Shown here piece by piece: positions 36,898 through 46,624 of a DNA stretch of 64,000 nt. The notes beneath the pieces were generated by a model. That model had not been told where the DNA came from, ran no database searches, and saw only the letters and a list, made by a program, of their open reading frames with translations. The DNA is taken from assembly GCA_017612805.1 (NCBI GenBank), contig JAGAFD010000010.1:62001-126000 (forward strand), written 5' to 3'. This DNA comes from Bacilli bacterium. GTDB lineage: Bacteria > Bacillota_I > Bacilli_A > RF39 > UBA660. Position 1 is the first letter of the stretch. The number at the start of each line of letters is the position of its first letter. The position numbers and the translations under genes were made by a program.

Positions 36898-37549
36898 AAT
36901 ATTTAGTCAAAAACATCTTGATCGAATTAATCATAAATTATTACAATTAGGTGTAATTGATAATCGTGCATTAGCTTATTTAACGGTTAAATTAGTAATC
37001 TGTGTGATTATTTCATTTTTAATTGCCATTATTAATGTTTATGGTATTATTGCAGCACCATTTGTATTTATAATCTTATATTTTCTAATTGATTATTTAG
37101 TAATTGATTTAGGGATTAAAAAACGCAGATGCCAATTAGAAAAAGATAGTATTATATTCTTTAAAATATTATATTTTAATTATCGTTCTAGTAAGAACTT
37201 AAAAGTTGCTTTAAAAGTTGCTACTAATAACGTTAATAATGATTTAAGCAAAGAGTTTAAACGTGCTTTAGATGAAACGGAAGTTGGTAAAAGCTTATAT
37301 AATGCTTTAAAAGACTTGGAAAAAAGAATTCCAAGTAATAAACTAAATATGGCTATTTCCAATTTAAACGAATCAATGGTATTAGGTAGTGATGTTACAG
37401 AATTATTAGAAAATCAAATTAAATTTTTTAGTCTTTCAGTTAAGAATTATCAAGCACAAAAAATTAGTAGAGTACCAATAAAAATAGCAATTATTTTTAT
37501 GGTGATAATTGTTCCCATCATCTATCTTGTTTTAACTTTTAAGCCTTAA
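36890..37549 (+). CDS. TadC-type platform protein (one T2SF domain)
   Basis: 219 residues, partner of the TadB-like protein. Two TM helices at about 25-70, the T2SF bundle (SSKNLKVALKVATNNVNND, LNESMVLGSDVTELLE) and a final TM helix. ATG 36890 has GGAGG nine bases upstream; TTG 36887 is an alternative. Overlap with tadB argues for one complex. No TadD, outer-membrane or Flp-type pilin gene follows; the next gene is instead a giant class III prepilin. Confidence 0.8.
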   Translation: MNKIFSQKHLDRINHKLLQLGVIDNRALAYLTVKLVICVIISFLIAIINVYGIIAAPFVFIILYFLIDYLVIDLGIKKRRCQLEKDSIIFFKILYFNYRSSKNLKVALKVATNNVNNDLSKEFKRALDETEVGKSLYNALKDLEKRIPSNKLNMAISNLNESMVLGSDVTELLENQIKFFSLSVKNYQAQKISRVPIKIAIIFMVIIVPIIYLVLTFKP

Positions 37550-37600
37550 CTTTAAAATATAATTAGATAATGATAAAATATTTAATAGGAAAGTGATCAT

Positions 37601-40600
37601 ATGAAAAGAAAAAATCGTAAAGGATTTACCTTAGTTGAATTACTAGCAACCGTTGTTATAATGGGGATTGTTGTATTAATTGCAATTCCTGCTTATTCAG
37701 CTATTTCCAATTCTTTAAAGAAACGTCAAAATAAAAATATTTTTAGTTATATTGAAACGCAAGCTTCAAAATATGCTTCGGAAAATAACCTTTATAGCGA
37801 TATTGATCAAACAACCATCACGGTTCAAACACTATTACAATCTGGTTATGTTGAAGCTGATAATAAGGCCGGAACTAAGGTTATTGATGCCTTTGGTAAG
37901 GATATAACTTGTTATCAAGTAAGAATAGATTTTGAAAATGGTAAACCCGTACCTAAATTTATTGAAGAAGAGGTTTCTAATCAAGATGGTATTTGTATCT
38001 TAGATGATTTAAAAGTTAAAAAGCTAATTCAATTAGATGCATATAAAGCTTCTAGTTTAAGTGAATCAGCTAAAATTACGGTTGAAAATAATCGTACATA
38101 TTGGGTAAAAGAAGATGTTATTTTAAAACTTAAAATTCTTGATGCTAACCTAAATGCCCGTCGTAATGAACAAATCACTAATATTGATTGGAATGCAGTT
38201 AATGAAAATAAGTCATATTCTAATAAGGATGCTAATTGGACAACCGTTGGTTGGTTAGATAACATCACTTTATATAATCAAGCTACCGAATATAAAAATG
38301 TTTATCGTGTATCAACATCAACTATTATGAATGATACCAAGTTTAAAATATCATTAACGGTTAATTATATTGATGATGCTGGTAAGAAAATTAATGAAAC
38401 TTTGACTACATACCTTGTAGTAAGAATTGATAAAGAATTACCAACGGTTACCGCTAGTGTAGATACCAATTGGACTAAAACCAATAAAAAAATATATGTA
38501 ACTGGTAATGATAAACAAGGATCAGGAATTGATTATTTTTGTATCTACGATAGTGAAGTAACTAATTACCAATGTAGTAAAACTAGTGCTAATGCTATTC
38601 AATTAAAGGCTAAAAGTACCAATAAAGGCGAGGTTGCAAAACCAGCAGGTACATATTACATTTGGGCTGTTGATAAAGTAGGTAACTGGTCACTTAATCC
38701 AGCTCGTGTAGTTGTTGGAAATATTGATACTACCGGACCAAATTGTGTATATGAAAATCAAAATACTAATTGGAAAACTGGTGCTCATACCATAACTGTT
38801 AAATGTGATGATGGCAATGATGGATCAGGATGCATAACTAAGCCATATATAGTAACTTATGCTGATGATAGCAAAACCTATAGTAGAGTTAATCTTTTAA
38901 CAAGCTATATCATTACCGATTATGCTGGTAACAAAACAACATGTACTGGTCCAGTAAATGTTTATATAGATAATAAAGCGCCAACATTAAGCGTTACCCA
39001 TGATAAGAAAAGAACGGCAACAATTACTGCTCACGATGATGCTGAGTTAAAAAAATATGAAATTTATAATGGCTCAACATTATTGAAATCAGAAAATATC
39101 TCTGGTAATGACTTGTCTATAACTTATGATCAAAATATTGCTGGTACTTATACCGTAAAAGTATATGATGTAACTGATCATGTGGTAAGTAAACAATTTA
39201 AAGTATCAAGTTATACCGTAACTTGTGAAGATTACTTTGTTGATGCATCAAATAACAATCAAGTTAAATTAGGAAGCAGCACTAAAAAATATAATTATGG
39301 TGAGACTGCATCAGGTACTGATTGGGGAACAGATAGTGCAAAAGGTACTTATTATACGAACTATGTATATAAATCTTCAACTTCATCTACGGTTCCAGAT
39401 AACAACAATCTTGTAGTATATCGTCGTTTCTATGCATGGACGGACTTAAATATTTATTATGCTGATGGAACAACGCAACAAGGAGCAACGGTATCATTTA
39501 AAGTAGGAAATGGATCATGGAAAGATGTTAAAAATGAGGATAATACTATACAACCTTATGGAACTACTTATTATATAAAAAATATTCGCCCTGTTAATGC
39601 CTACGAAGAAATAGATAAAGTTGAAAAATTAACGTATGATTCTGCCAATGGATATTACTATTTCAAACCAACATCGGCTGGAAATGTCATGAAAATATTC
39701 TTAAAATATAAGAAGTTTAGTTTTGATTTAAATGGCAATTTAGATGGAACAACAATGGGTAATATTGCTGGATATGGAACTGCTGATGTTTATATTAACG
39801 GTACCCAAGTTGGCGAAAATATTACTGATTATTATGAATCATGGCCATATGGTACAACCTATGAAATTAAAGATATCAGAGCCAATACCGGAAGAGTATA
39901 TGACGGTGTTACTAGCGGTTCTATATCTGGTACCATTGGTAATGGTAATGTTAGCACATCATTAAAATTCACCACAAAAACTGCTAAGGTTATTTTCCAT
40001 CGTAATATTAATAGTTCAGATACAACTACTAAAACCCAAACGTTTAAATATGGTGATAGTAATTTAAGTTTTGCTAATACTGGTTTTGCTAAAACTGGCT
40101 ATGCATTATTAGGATGGAGTCAAAACTCTGGAGCTACTAGTGCAACTTATAGCGTTAATAATGGCGTAAACAATAACTGGATTATTGGCGTATATGACGG
40201 AAGTTACAGTAATAGCAATCATGAAATTCATCTATATGCCGTATGGAAACAAAATTTACCGTCATCGCAAACTGTGTTTAGTGGTGGTAAGATACATTAT
40301 AAAGATTGGGATGGCACCATTAAATATGATGATTCAGGATTTAATCATATAAATAGTGGATGTACTCCTGGAAATATAACAAATAGTAACTTCGTAGATA
40401 CATCTTATTATGAAGAAGATAATAATGGTACTAAAGTTAAAATTCGTGGCAAGATGCAAGTTGGTGCTTGGTATGGACAAGCTCAAGATAATAGTTCAAC
40501 ACAAACCATAACAATTAAATGGAACGGTTATAAAAAGGCGGCTGTAACAATTAGTGGTACATACAACCGAGGTGCATGTAATCATAATGCATGGTTATGG

Positions 40601-40870
40601 GTTGATGCTAAAGAATATCATAATCAAACTCATGAGGAAGGTTGTTGGGAAGAAAACGGAACTAGAAAATGTAGTTGTGTACCTACCAATAGTGATGGTA
40701 TTACATATCCAAAACACACGGTATTTTATTACACTTCATCAACTGGCCAAGGAACTACTACGATAACATTAAAAGGTCGAGCTACTAAACCGGCATCTAC
40801 ATCCGATAATAATTCATGGGTTTATGGATGTTTAGTTGTTGAATCAATTGTAATGTCTGATCCTGTATAA
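37601..40870 (+). CDS. Giant class III prepilin with adhesin-like ectodomain
   Basis: 1089 residues. The start is a textbook type IV prepilin leader: MKRKNRKG then FTLVELLATVVIMGIVVLIA, with cleavage expected after Gly8 and Glu5 of the mature form present. A pilin-like alpha1/head segment runs to about 120. Then come Ig-like units (GTYYIWAVDKVGNWS; YIDNKAPTLSV), two copies of a YGTTYxIKxIR module (about 653 and 749), an InlB/Listeria-Bacteroides type repeat (about 796-882, ending LYAVWKQ) and a Cys-rich end. Ordinary pilins are 130-180 residues, so this is either a tip adhesin or a very large minor pilin. It has its own ribosome site (AGGAAAGTGATC) downstream of the Tad genes and ends in a terminator. 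Confidence 0.88.
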   Translation: MKRKNRKGFTLVELLATVVIMGIVVLIAIPAYSAISNSLKKRQNKNIFSYIETQASKYASENNLYSDIDQTTITVQTLLQSGYVEADNKAGTKVIDAFGKDITCYQVRIDFENGKPVPKFIEEEVSNQDGICILDDLKVKKLIQLDAYKASSLSESAKITVENNRTYWVKEDVILKLKILDANLNARRNEQITNIDWNAVNENKSYSNKDANWTTVGWLDNITLYNQATEYKNVYRVSTSTIMNDTKFKISLTVNYIDDAGKKINETLTTYLVVRIDKELPTVTASVDTNWTKTNKKIYVTGNDKQGSGIDYFCIYDSEVTNYQCSKTSANAIQLKAKSTNKGEVAKPAGTYYIWAVDKVGNWSLNPARVVVGNIDTTGPNCVYENQNTNWKTGAHTITVKCDDGNDGSGCITKPYIVTYADDSKTYSRVNLLTSYIITDYAGNKTTCTGPVNVYIDNKAPTLSVTHDKKRTATITAHDDAELKKYEIYNGSTLLKSENISGNDLSITYDQNIAGTYTVKVYDVTDHVVSKQFKVSSYTVTCEDYFVDASNNNQVKLGSSTKKYNYGETASGTDWGTDSAKGTYYTNYVYKSSTSSTVPDNNNLVVYRRFYAWTDLNIYYADGTTQQGATVSFKVGNGSWKDVKNEDNTIQPYGTTYYIKNIRPVNAYEEIDKVEKLTYDSANGYYYFKPTSAGNVMKIFLKYKKFSFDLNGNLDGTTMGNIAGYGTADVYINGTQVGENITDYYESWPYGTTYEIKDIRANTGRVYDGVTSGSISGTIGNGNVSTSLKFTTKTAKVIFHRNINSSDTTTKTQTFKYGDSNLSFANTGFAKTGYALLGWSQNSGATSATYSVNNGVNNNWIIGVYDGSYSNSNHEIHLYAVWKQNLPSSQTVFSGGKIHYKDWDGTIKYDDSGFNHINSGCTPGNITNSNFVDTSYYEEDNNGTKVKIRGKMQVGAWYGQAQDNSSTQTITIKWNGYKKAAVTISGTYNRGACNHNAWLWVDAKEYHNQTHEEGCWEENGTRKCSCVPTNSDGITYPKHTVFYYTSSTGQGTTTITLKGRATKPASTSDNNSWVYGCLVVESIVMSDPV

Positions 40871-40877
40871 ATAAAAT

Positions 40878-40904
40878 AAGGATATTTTATAAATATCCTT
40901 TTTT
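40878..40904 (+). terminator. Terminator after the giant prepilin gene
   Basis: AAGGATAT, loop TTTATAA, ATATCCTT, T-run. Confidence 0.85.
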
Positions 40905-40905
40905 A

Positions 40906-40933
40906 TTGACAAAATAAAGATTATGAGTATAAT
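40906..40933 (+). promoter_or_regulatory. Sigma-A-type promoter of the divergent sigma gene
   Basis: TTGACA (40906-40911), 16-base spacer, TATAAT (40928-40933): the closest to consensus in this half of the window, so the sigma factor is probably made in growing cells. Confidence 0.75.
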
Positions 40934-40963
40934 AAAAAAGACTAAAAAAAGGGGTGAGATTTG

Positions 40964-42769
40964 ATGAAATCACTTGAGTTGAATGATAGTATAAAAAAGA
41001 GTAAACTTAAAAAAGCTAAAGATAATTATGCAGCATATGTTTTAAGTTTATTTGATTATTATTTTGATAAATATAAAATCCCTGAAAACGAAGATTTTAA
41101 TGAATATTTTAAGAATTTTTTAAATTATTTAAATACTAATTGTATCGATCTAGCAAGCGTATTTAGTATTATTAAAGATAGTATGTACGAAAATGAAAAT
41201 TTCAACGAAACCATTCACAATGTTGATTTAAATAATTATATTAAAACTAATCCAATCGTATCATTAATCATTGATGATCAGTTTGAAAAAAACATTGAGG
41301 AAGATAAGAAAGAAGAAGTTATTAATGATGCGATTGATGAAGAAATTGATGACTTAGATAAAGATTATACGTCTAAAGAATTTGATTATTCAAAAGTTGA
41401 AAAAGAAATTGAAGAAGAAGAAGCTAAATTATTAGCAGAACCAAACGAAACAGATGCTGCTGAAGAAATTTCTGGTTATGCTGTTAAAATAAAAACTAAA
41501 TTAGATGATGGTGAAAATGAAAGATTGGCTTTAAAAGTCCAACAATATTTTGCCGCTATATCTTATTATGAAGGTATAATATACTATTCTTATTTCCAAA
41601 ATCATTTAGATGTTCTTGAAAAGATGTATCAAGATCATTTTGAAAGCACTGATAAGAAAAATGGAGTAAATTCTAAATTATTTTTAAAGGTAATTAATTA
41701 CTATAAACAAAATAATTATGATTATAATGGTCATATTGCTCAGGATATTTTAAAAATAAGAAAAAATAATGCTATGGTATGGATGCGTTATATTGGTGAT
41801 AATATTAATCCTGAAGATTATTTAAGCGAATATCAATTAAAAGCATATAATCTTTCTAAACGATTATATGATGAAAACATGTCCACATTAATTGAACATA
41901 ATCTTGGTTTAATAAAAAAAGTTGCCAGCAATTACGAAGAAAAATTAAGACAAAAAGAGCATAATAATGTTTTCAATATTGAAGACTTTCAAACTGCTGG
42001 GATTGAAGGCTTAATGAAAGCAATCTTAAAAATTGATCCTAAAATAGCCAAATTAAGTACTTATTCATATTGGTGGATTAAACAATCAATCGAGCGATTC
42101 TATGAGGAAAATTCCAAGGCCATTCGTGTTTCTGTTCATATGTTAGAACGAATAAAAATGTATGAAAGAACTCTAAGTCGCTTAAAAATAATGTTAGGTC
42201 ATGAACCAACTGATGAAGAAATAATGAATGAAATGGGCATTAACGATACAATGCTTAAAGATATTCGCGCTGCGCAACATAAAATGGTTTCATTTGATGA
42301 ACCAATTTCTGATGAAAGAGATGCTACTACCTTAGGTGAAATGATTAGTGACGATCGAAAAGAAACTGAAGAAATAGCGTTAGATCAAAATACATTATCA
42401 ATGTTAATGGATCTATTAGATGAAACTTTTGACGATAACAATCCTAATTCAAAAAGAGAAAAAGAAGTTGTTTTATATCGCTGCGGTTTTTATAATAACC
42501 GCACTTATACATTAGAAGAATTAGGTAAAATTTATGGTGTAACTCGAGAACGTATTCGTCAAATTGAAGCTAAAGCATTTCGTCGTTTAAGAAATAAAGT
42601 TCATTATAATACGAATAAATATATAAGAAAAACAAATGATAAAAATGTATTAAAAGCGGATTACGAAGAAAGATTTGCTTTAACTTGTAATTCTAATTAT
42701 GTTCCAAAATTAAATACTCTTACTAAACCTAAAACCCGTGAAGAGTTATTAAAAGAATTAAAAAAATAA
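40964..42769 (+). CDS. Divergent sigma-70-family factor with long N-terminal extension
   Basis: 601 residues. The first ~300 do not match any sigma region I know: helical, with a strongly acidic stretch (EEIDDLDKDYTSKE; EKEIEEEEAKLLAEP). From about 310 it has sigma region 2 (LIEHNLGLIKKVASNYEEKL, FQTAGIEGLMKAILKIDP, LSTYSYWWIKQSIERFY), region 3 (HMLERIKMYERTLSRLK) and region 4.2 ([28 protein letters not shown], about 515-541). Region 4.2 is nearly that of RpoD, so it may read a similar -35. A ~55-residue tail follows. ATG 40964 has GGGGTGAG upstream. Situated right after the giant prepilin, behind its own promoter. Confidence 0.85.
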   Translation: MKSLELNDSIKKSKLKKAKDNYAAYVLSLFDYYFDKYKIPENEDFNEYFKNFLNYLNTNCIDLASVFSIIKDSMYENENFNETIHNVDLNNYIKTNPIVSLIIDDQFEKNIEEDKKEEVINDAIDEEIDDLDKDYTSKEFDYSKVEKEIEEEEAKLLAEPNETDAAEEISGYAVKIKTKLDDGENERLALKVQQYFAAISYYEGIIYYSYFQNHLDVLEKMYQDHFESTDKKNGVNSKLFLKVINYYKQNNYDYNGHIAQDILKIRKNNAMVWMRYIGDNINPEDYLSEYQLKAYNLSKRLYDENMSTLIEHNLGLIKKVASNYEEKLRQKEHNNVFNIEDFQTAGIEGLMKAILKIDPKIAKLSTYSYWWIKQSIERFYEENSKAIRVSVHMLERIKMYERTLSRLKIMLGHEPTDEEIMNEMGINDTMLKDIRAAQHKMVSFDEPISDERDATTLGEMISDDRKETEEIALDQNTLSMLMDLLDETFDDNNPNSKREKEVVLYRCGFYNNRTYTLEELGKIYGVTRERIRQIEAKAFRRLRNKVHYNTNKYIRKTNDKNVLKADYEERFALTCNSNYVPKLNTLTKPKTREELLKELKK

Positions 42770-42772
42770 AAT

Positions 42773-42799
42773 GAACACATAAAAGGTGTTCTTTTTTAT
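42773..42799 (+). terminator. Terminator after the divergent sigma gene
   Basis: GAACAC, loop, GTGTTC, then TTTTTTATT. Confidence 0.85.
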
Positions 42800-42844
42800 T
42801 TTTTAAAAAAGTATTTATTTTGAATTAAAAACTTAGTTTTTTTC

Positions 42845-42873
42845 TTGTGGTTTTGATATCGATTTATTATAAT
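42845..42873 (+). promoter_or_regulatory. Promoter of the 678-residue unknown gene
   Basis: TTGTGG (42845-42850), 17 bases, TATAAT (42868-42873). Confidence 0.65.
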
Positions 42874-42897
42874 AATACCTTATAGAGGTGATTACTA

Positions 42898-44934
42898 ATG
42901 TACAGCGTCAACAAAAGACTTATAACCGATATAAATATGCATGCAATTGATGATGTATATTTAGTAAATGTCTATAATGAAATTAACAAATTAGTTGATC
43001 AAAATAAAGCTGCTGAGCGTAGTCGCCGTTTTGGACCATATTATTTTGATGGTGGCGATATTGTTTGTAATGATCATAATTATGAAGCTGAATTTAATTT
43101 TGATGACTATCAACATAATAATAATCAAATTAATTTATATCAATTTCGTTTTATAGCTTTAACTGATCAGGGAAGATTAATGTTTAATGATTGTATTAAT
43201 AAAATTATTAATAAAAACTTAATTTATAAAAGAGAACCTTGTAAAGCTGATTTAATTGGAAAAGATAACAGTATTAAAGTAATAAACGAACGCCTAAAAA
43301 AGATGGTTGGCTTACACTTTTTTGATGCTTCAATTGATGCTTTAACGATTGATACGATCATCAAAAATTTTAAAGAAATCGAAGAAATTGAATTTTTGAA
43401 TTGCCATATTTTATCCAGTGCTTATTTTGATCATTTTAGTAAAGACGTAAAATTAGAATTTAAAGACTGTACTATTGAAGATACTAACTCTTTTTATAAT
43501 TGTAAAGCCGAGCTTGATTTTAGGGATCCAATAATTAAAAAAATTAGTCATACTACAATTGCATCATCAATAATCAATGTTTCATTCTTCAATTGCAGAT
43601 ATCTTAATTTAGAACAATTATTCTTAAAATGCTATTTTGAAAACTTAAGAAACTTAAGTATTAGAGCTATTTATCAGTTTGGCAAATATACATTCAGCAA
43701 TTTGGATAATAGTTTTATGTTCTTACCATATAGTGCTCCTAATCTTGAAAGACTTGAAATTAACGGTAAAGTCCGTGATCTAAATTTTTTAACTAAACTT
43801 TCTAAATTAAGAGATTGTATTATTCATAGTCAAGCTGATTGTTCAAACGATATGGGATTTTTATATCCATTCATTACCGATAAAAAAGAACGTGAAAGAC
43901 TAGAGTATGCTAATGAAAGTTTCCAAAGAAGAATAAGAATTATCGAACCGCATCTTAGAGAAGATTTAATTAAATATGTAGCAATTATTAGTAAAACATC
44001 ACGTCTAGGTAATTTATATCAATATTTAAAAGAACGTTACCCAAATGAAATTGAATATTTAATAAATCATCAATTTAATAATTTTCAAGATAGTAAAAGT
44101 GTTGATGAATATTTTTATCATGAATGGGGTAGAATCCAATATAAAAGAGTATATAGGCAAGAATATTTTGATATGTTTGATCAACAAAAAGAAACCTATA
44201 CAATAAAAGATAATTATATGTTTCAAGATAATACTTGTAAAGGCATTATTAAAGCAAGATTATTTATTTATCATCCATCAGGCATACCAATCCTTTTTGA
44301 TTCAGATTCCAATTATGATCCGGTTAAAGAGGCTTTAAAAAGACTTAAAAACCCAGTCGTAGACCCATATCCTCGCGAAAGAAGTGATGATAATACCTTT
44401 GATCCAGATAATATTCCGTTTGCAAATAAATATGATTTAGAATGCTATTTAGATGTTGTTGGTTTATCAATAGATGAACAAAGAGAACTTATTAATAAAT
44501 GCTGTCCGTCGATCGTTAGAAGAAATGATTTACATATCAGATATGAAGATGTTATGACGGAATTCAAACATAAAAGTAAAGAATATACCAAGGAATATTT
44601 TAAAATGATAACGGATATTTATGAGCAGCTAACTATTGATGAAAAAATTTATTTATCATTTACCAATAATTATTCGTTAGTATCGAATGATGGCCAAGCT
44701 CGATTTACTGATGACTGGAGCGTTAAAGATAAGATTAAAGCTGAAGATAAAGAACTTCTTGCAGAAAGTATTAATAAAAAGAGTAATGGCAGGTATTTTA
44801 TAATTTTAAATAAATTAAAATATATGTATAAATTAGATCAATCCAAACAAAAAGAAATTAATTCACTTCCTAATCCGGTATTACCACAAAAAGAAGCTAA
44901 AGCAGTTATGTTATATTTAAAAAGTAATTACTAG
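42898..44934 (+). CDS. Unknown 678-residue protein
   Basis: Not recognised. No TM or signal peptide. About 110-320 is a run of short beta/hydrophobic units with Cys and Asn (IEEIEFLNCHI, VKLEFKDCTIEDTNSFYNCKAEL, NLERLEINGKVRDLNFLTKLSKL), like irregular leucine-rich or pentapeptide-like repeats that build a solenoid. The rest is charged and alpha/beta, with three aromatic-rich stretches. It has its own promoter and ribosome site (GAGGTGAT) and ends at a hairpin that includes the stop codon. The position between the sigma gene and ruvA gives no functional clue. Confidence 0.65.
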   Translation: MYSVNKRLITDINMHAIDDVYLVNVYNEINKLVDQNKAAERSRRFGPYYFDGGDIVCNDHNYEAEFNFDDYQHNNNQINLYQFRFIALTDQGRLMFNDCINKIINKNLIYKREPCKADLIGKDNSIKVINERLKKMVGLHFFDASIDALTIDTIIKNFKEIEEIEFLNCHILSSAYFDHFSKDVKLEFKDCTIEDTNSFYNCKAELDFRDPIIKKISHTTIASSIINVSFFNCRYLNLEQLFLKCYFENLRNLSIRAIYQFGKYTFSNLDNSFMFLPYSAPNLERLEINGKVRDLNFLTKLSKLRDCIIHSQADCSNDMGFLYPFITDKKERERLEYANESFQRRIRIIEPHLREDLIKYVAIISKTSRLGNLYQYLKERYPNEIEYLINHQFNNFQDSKSVDEYFYHEWGRIQYKRVYRQEYFDMFDQQKETYTIKDNYMFQDNTCKGIIKARLFIYHPSGIPILFDSDSNYDPVKEALKRLKNPVVDPYPRERSDDNTFDPDNIPFANKYDLECYLDVVGLSIDEQRELINKCCPSIVRRNDLHIRYEDVMTEFKHKSKEYTKEYFKMITDIYEQLTIDEKIYLSFTNNYSLVSNDGQARFTDDWSVKDKIKAEDKELLAESINKKSNGRYFIILNKLKYMYKLDQSKQKEINSLPNPVLPQKEAKAVMLYLKSNY

Positions 44935-44949
44935 TAATTACTTTTTTCT
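44921..44949 (+). terminator. Terminator overlapping the stop of the unknown gene
   Basis: AAAGTAATTA, CTAG, TAATTACTTTTTT; the TAG stop is in the loop. Confidence 0.8.
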
Positions 44950-44978
44950 TTACAAAACGAATAATTGTTTGATATAAT
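44949..44978 (+). promoter_or_regulatory. ruvA promoter
   Basis: TTTACA/TTACAA about 44949-44955 and TATAAT 44973-44978 with 17-18 base spacing. Confidence 0.6.
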
Positions 44979-44993
44979 GAAAATGGTGATGAT

Positions 44994-45545
44994 ATGTACA
45001 GTTATATTAAAGGAACCGTAAGTGAAATTCTTACTGGAGCTATTAGCGTTGAAAACAATGGTATTGGTTACTTAATTAATGTTAGTAATCCTTATAATTA
45101 CAAAATTAATGAAGAAGTAACAATTTATATATACACTAATGTTAAAGAAGATGAATACAGTTTATATGGTTTTAAAACACGAGATGACTTAGACTTATTT
45201 CTTAAACTAATTAACGTTAAAGGATTAGGTCCAAAGCTTGCTATTAATATGTTTGGGACATGTACTGCTAACGGTATCAAAGATGCAATTGAACGCGAAA
45301 ACATTTTATATTTAACTAAGATTCCGAAAATTGGTGATAAGATAGCTCGTCAAATTATTCTAGATTTAAAAGGTAAATTAATGGTTGATCCAACTAATAA
45401 TGTTACGGGTTTTGATGAATTAGTAAGTGTTTTAGAAAATTTGGGTTATAAGACTGGTGATATTAAAAAGATTTTACCTAATATTAATCAGGAAGATGAT
45501 TTAGAAATACAAATTAAAGAAGCATTAAAATTATTAATGAAATAA
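44994..45545 (+). CDS. ruvA: Holliday junction DNA helicase subunit RuvA
   Basis: Binds the four-way junction and loads RuvB. OB domain (1-62: [13 protein letters not shown] ... [15 protein letters not shown]), helix-hairpin-helix repeats ([40 protein letters not shown]) and the C-terminal RuvB-binding domain ([22 protein letters not shown]). 183 residues. ruvB follows after 11 bases, the standard pair. Confidence 0.96.
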   Translation: MYSYIKGTVSEILTGAISVENNGIGYLINVSNPYNYKINEEVTIYIYTNVKEDEYSLYGFKTRDDLDLFLKLINVKGLGPKLAINMFGTCTANGIKDAIERENILYLTKIPKIGDKIARQIILDLKGKLMVDPTNNVTGFDELVSVLENLGYKTGDIKKILPNINQEDDLEIQIKEALKLLMK

Positions 45546-45556
45546 AGGAGGATTTT

Positions 45557-46555
45557 ATGGAACGCATTTTAACAAGTGAAGCATTAAGTGAAGATAATGA
45601 TAGTCTAAATATTCGTCCACAATATTTAAATGAATATGTTGGCCAAACTGAAAATAAAGAAAACTTAGATACTTTTATTAAAGCAGCCTTAATTCGCGAA
45701 GAATGTTTAGACCATGTTTTATTATATGGCCCTCCGGGATTAGGTAAAACAACTCTTGCTCATATTATTGCTAACGAAATGCATACTAATATTAAAACGG
45801 CATCAGGTCCAGCAATAGAAAAACCAGGTGATTTAGCGGCTATTTTATCGACGCTTGAACCAAATGATGTGTTATTTATTGATGAGATTCATAGAATGCC
45901 TCGTTTTATTGAGGAAATGTTATATCCCGCAATGGAAGATTTTACTATTGATTTAGTAGTGGGTGGCGATGGTAATACAAGAAGTGTTACCATTGATTTG
46001 CCTCATTTTACTTTAGTAGGCGCAACAACTAAAGCAGGTGATATTTCATCACCACTAAGAGATCGTTTTGGGATTGTATTAAAACTTAATTATTATACAG
46101 AAGAAGAATTAACGGATATTGTTAAAAGAACTAGTTTAGTATATGATATGCCAATTAAAAATGACGCAGCATTAGAATTAGCAAGAAGAAGCCGTAAAAC
46201 ACCACGTATTGCCAATCGTTTATTTAAACGCGTTCGTGATTTTGCCTTAGTTAATGGCGATGCCTATATTAATTTAGATACTACTAAAACCGCTTTAAAT
46301 CGTTTAAATGTTGATGAATATGGTTTAGACCAAATAGATTTAGAATATTTAAATGCCTTAATTAACAAATATAATGGTGGTCCGGTTGGTGCTAATACAA
46401 TTGCCACTAGTATTGGCGAAGAATTAGGAACAATTGAAGATATTGTTGAACCATTCTTATTACAAACCAATTTTATAAAAAGAACACCCCGTGGACGTGT
46501 GGCAACCAAGCTTGCTTACGATCATTTAAATGTTCCATATAATGAAGAAAAATAG
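45557..46555 (+). CDS. ruvB: Holliday junction branch-migration motor RuvB
   Basis: AAA+ motor. [20 protein letters not shown] front, Walker [10 protein letters not shown] (58-66), Walker B/DEIH box LFIDEIHRM (about 104), sensor [20 protein letters not shown], and a winged-helix end ([18 protein letters not shown] ... [16 protein letters not shown]). 332 residues. AAAGGAGG precedes the ATG. Terminator after. Confidence 0.97.
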   Translation: MERILTSEALSEDNDSLNIRPQYLNEYVGQTENKENLDTFIKAALIREECLDHVLLYGPPGLGKTTLAHIIANEMHTNIKTASGPAIEKPGDLAAILSTLEPNDVLFIDEIHRMPRFIEEMLYPAMEDFTIDLVVGGDGNTRSVTIDLPHFTLVGATTKAGDISSPLRDRFGIVLKLNYYTEEELTDIVKRTSLVYDMPIKNDAALELARRSRKTPRIANRLFKRVRDFALVNGDAYINLDTTKTALNRLNVDEYGLDQIDLEYLNALINKYNGGPVGANTIATSIGEELGTIEDIVEPFLLQTNFIKRTPRGRVATKLAYDHLNVPYNEEK

Positions 46556-46576
46556 TTTTTTATTAAACTATTTTTT
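46549..46576 (+). terminator. Terminator after ruvB
   Basis: AAAATAGTTT, TTTATT, AAACTATTTTTT, overlapping the ruvB stop. Confidence 0.8.
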
Positions 46577-46578
46577 AA

Positions 46579-46607
46579 TTGCTAAAAACCTAATAATTTG
46601 TTAGAAT
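46579..46607 (+). promoter_or_regulatory. queA promoter
   Basis: TTGCTA, 17 bases, TAGAAT (46602-46607). Its position rules out the longer TTG start for QueA at 46598. Confidence 0.6.
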
Positions 46608-46624
46608 ATGAAATGGTGATTGGC

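Noticed and set aside
46598-46624. Longer QueA start at TTG 46598
   Set aside because: It overlaps the -10 box of the queA promoter, and the family begins MKTSDF at 46625.
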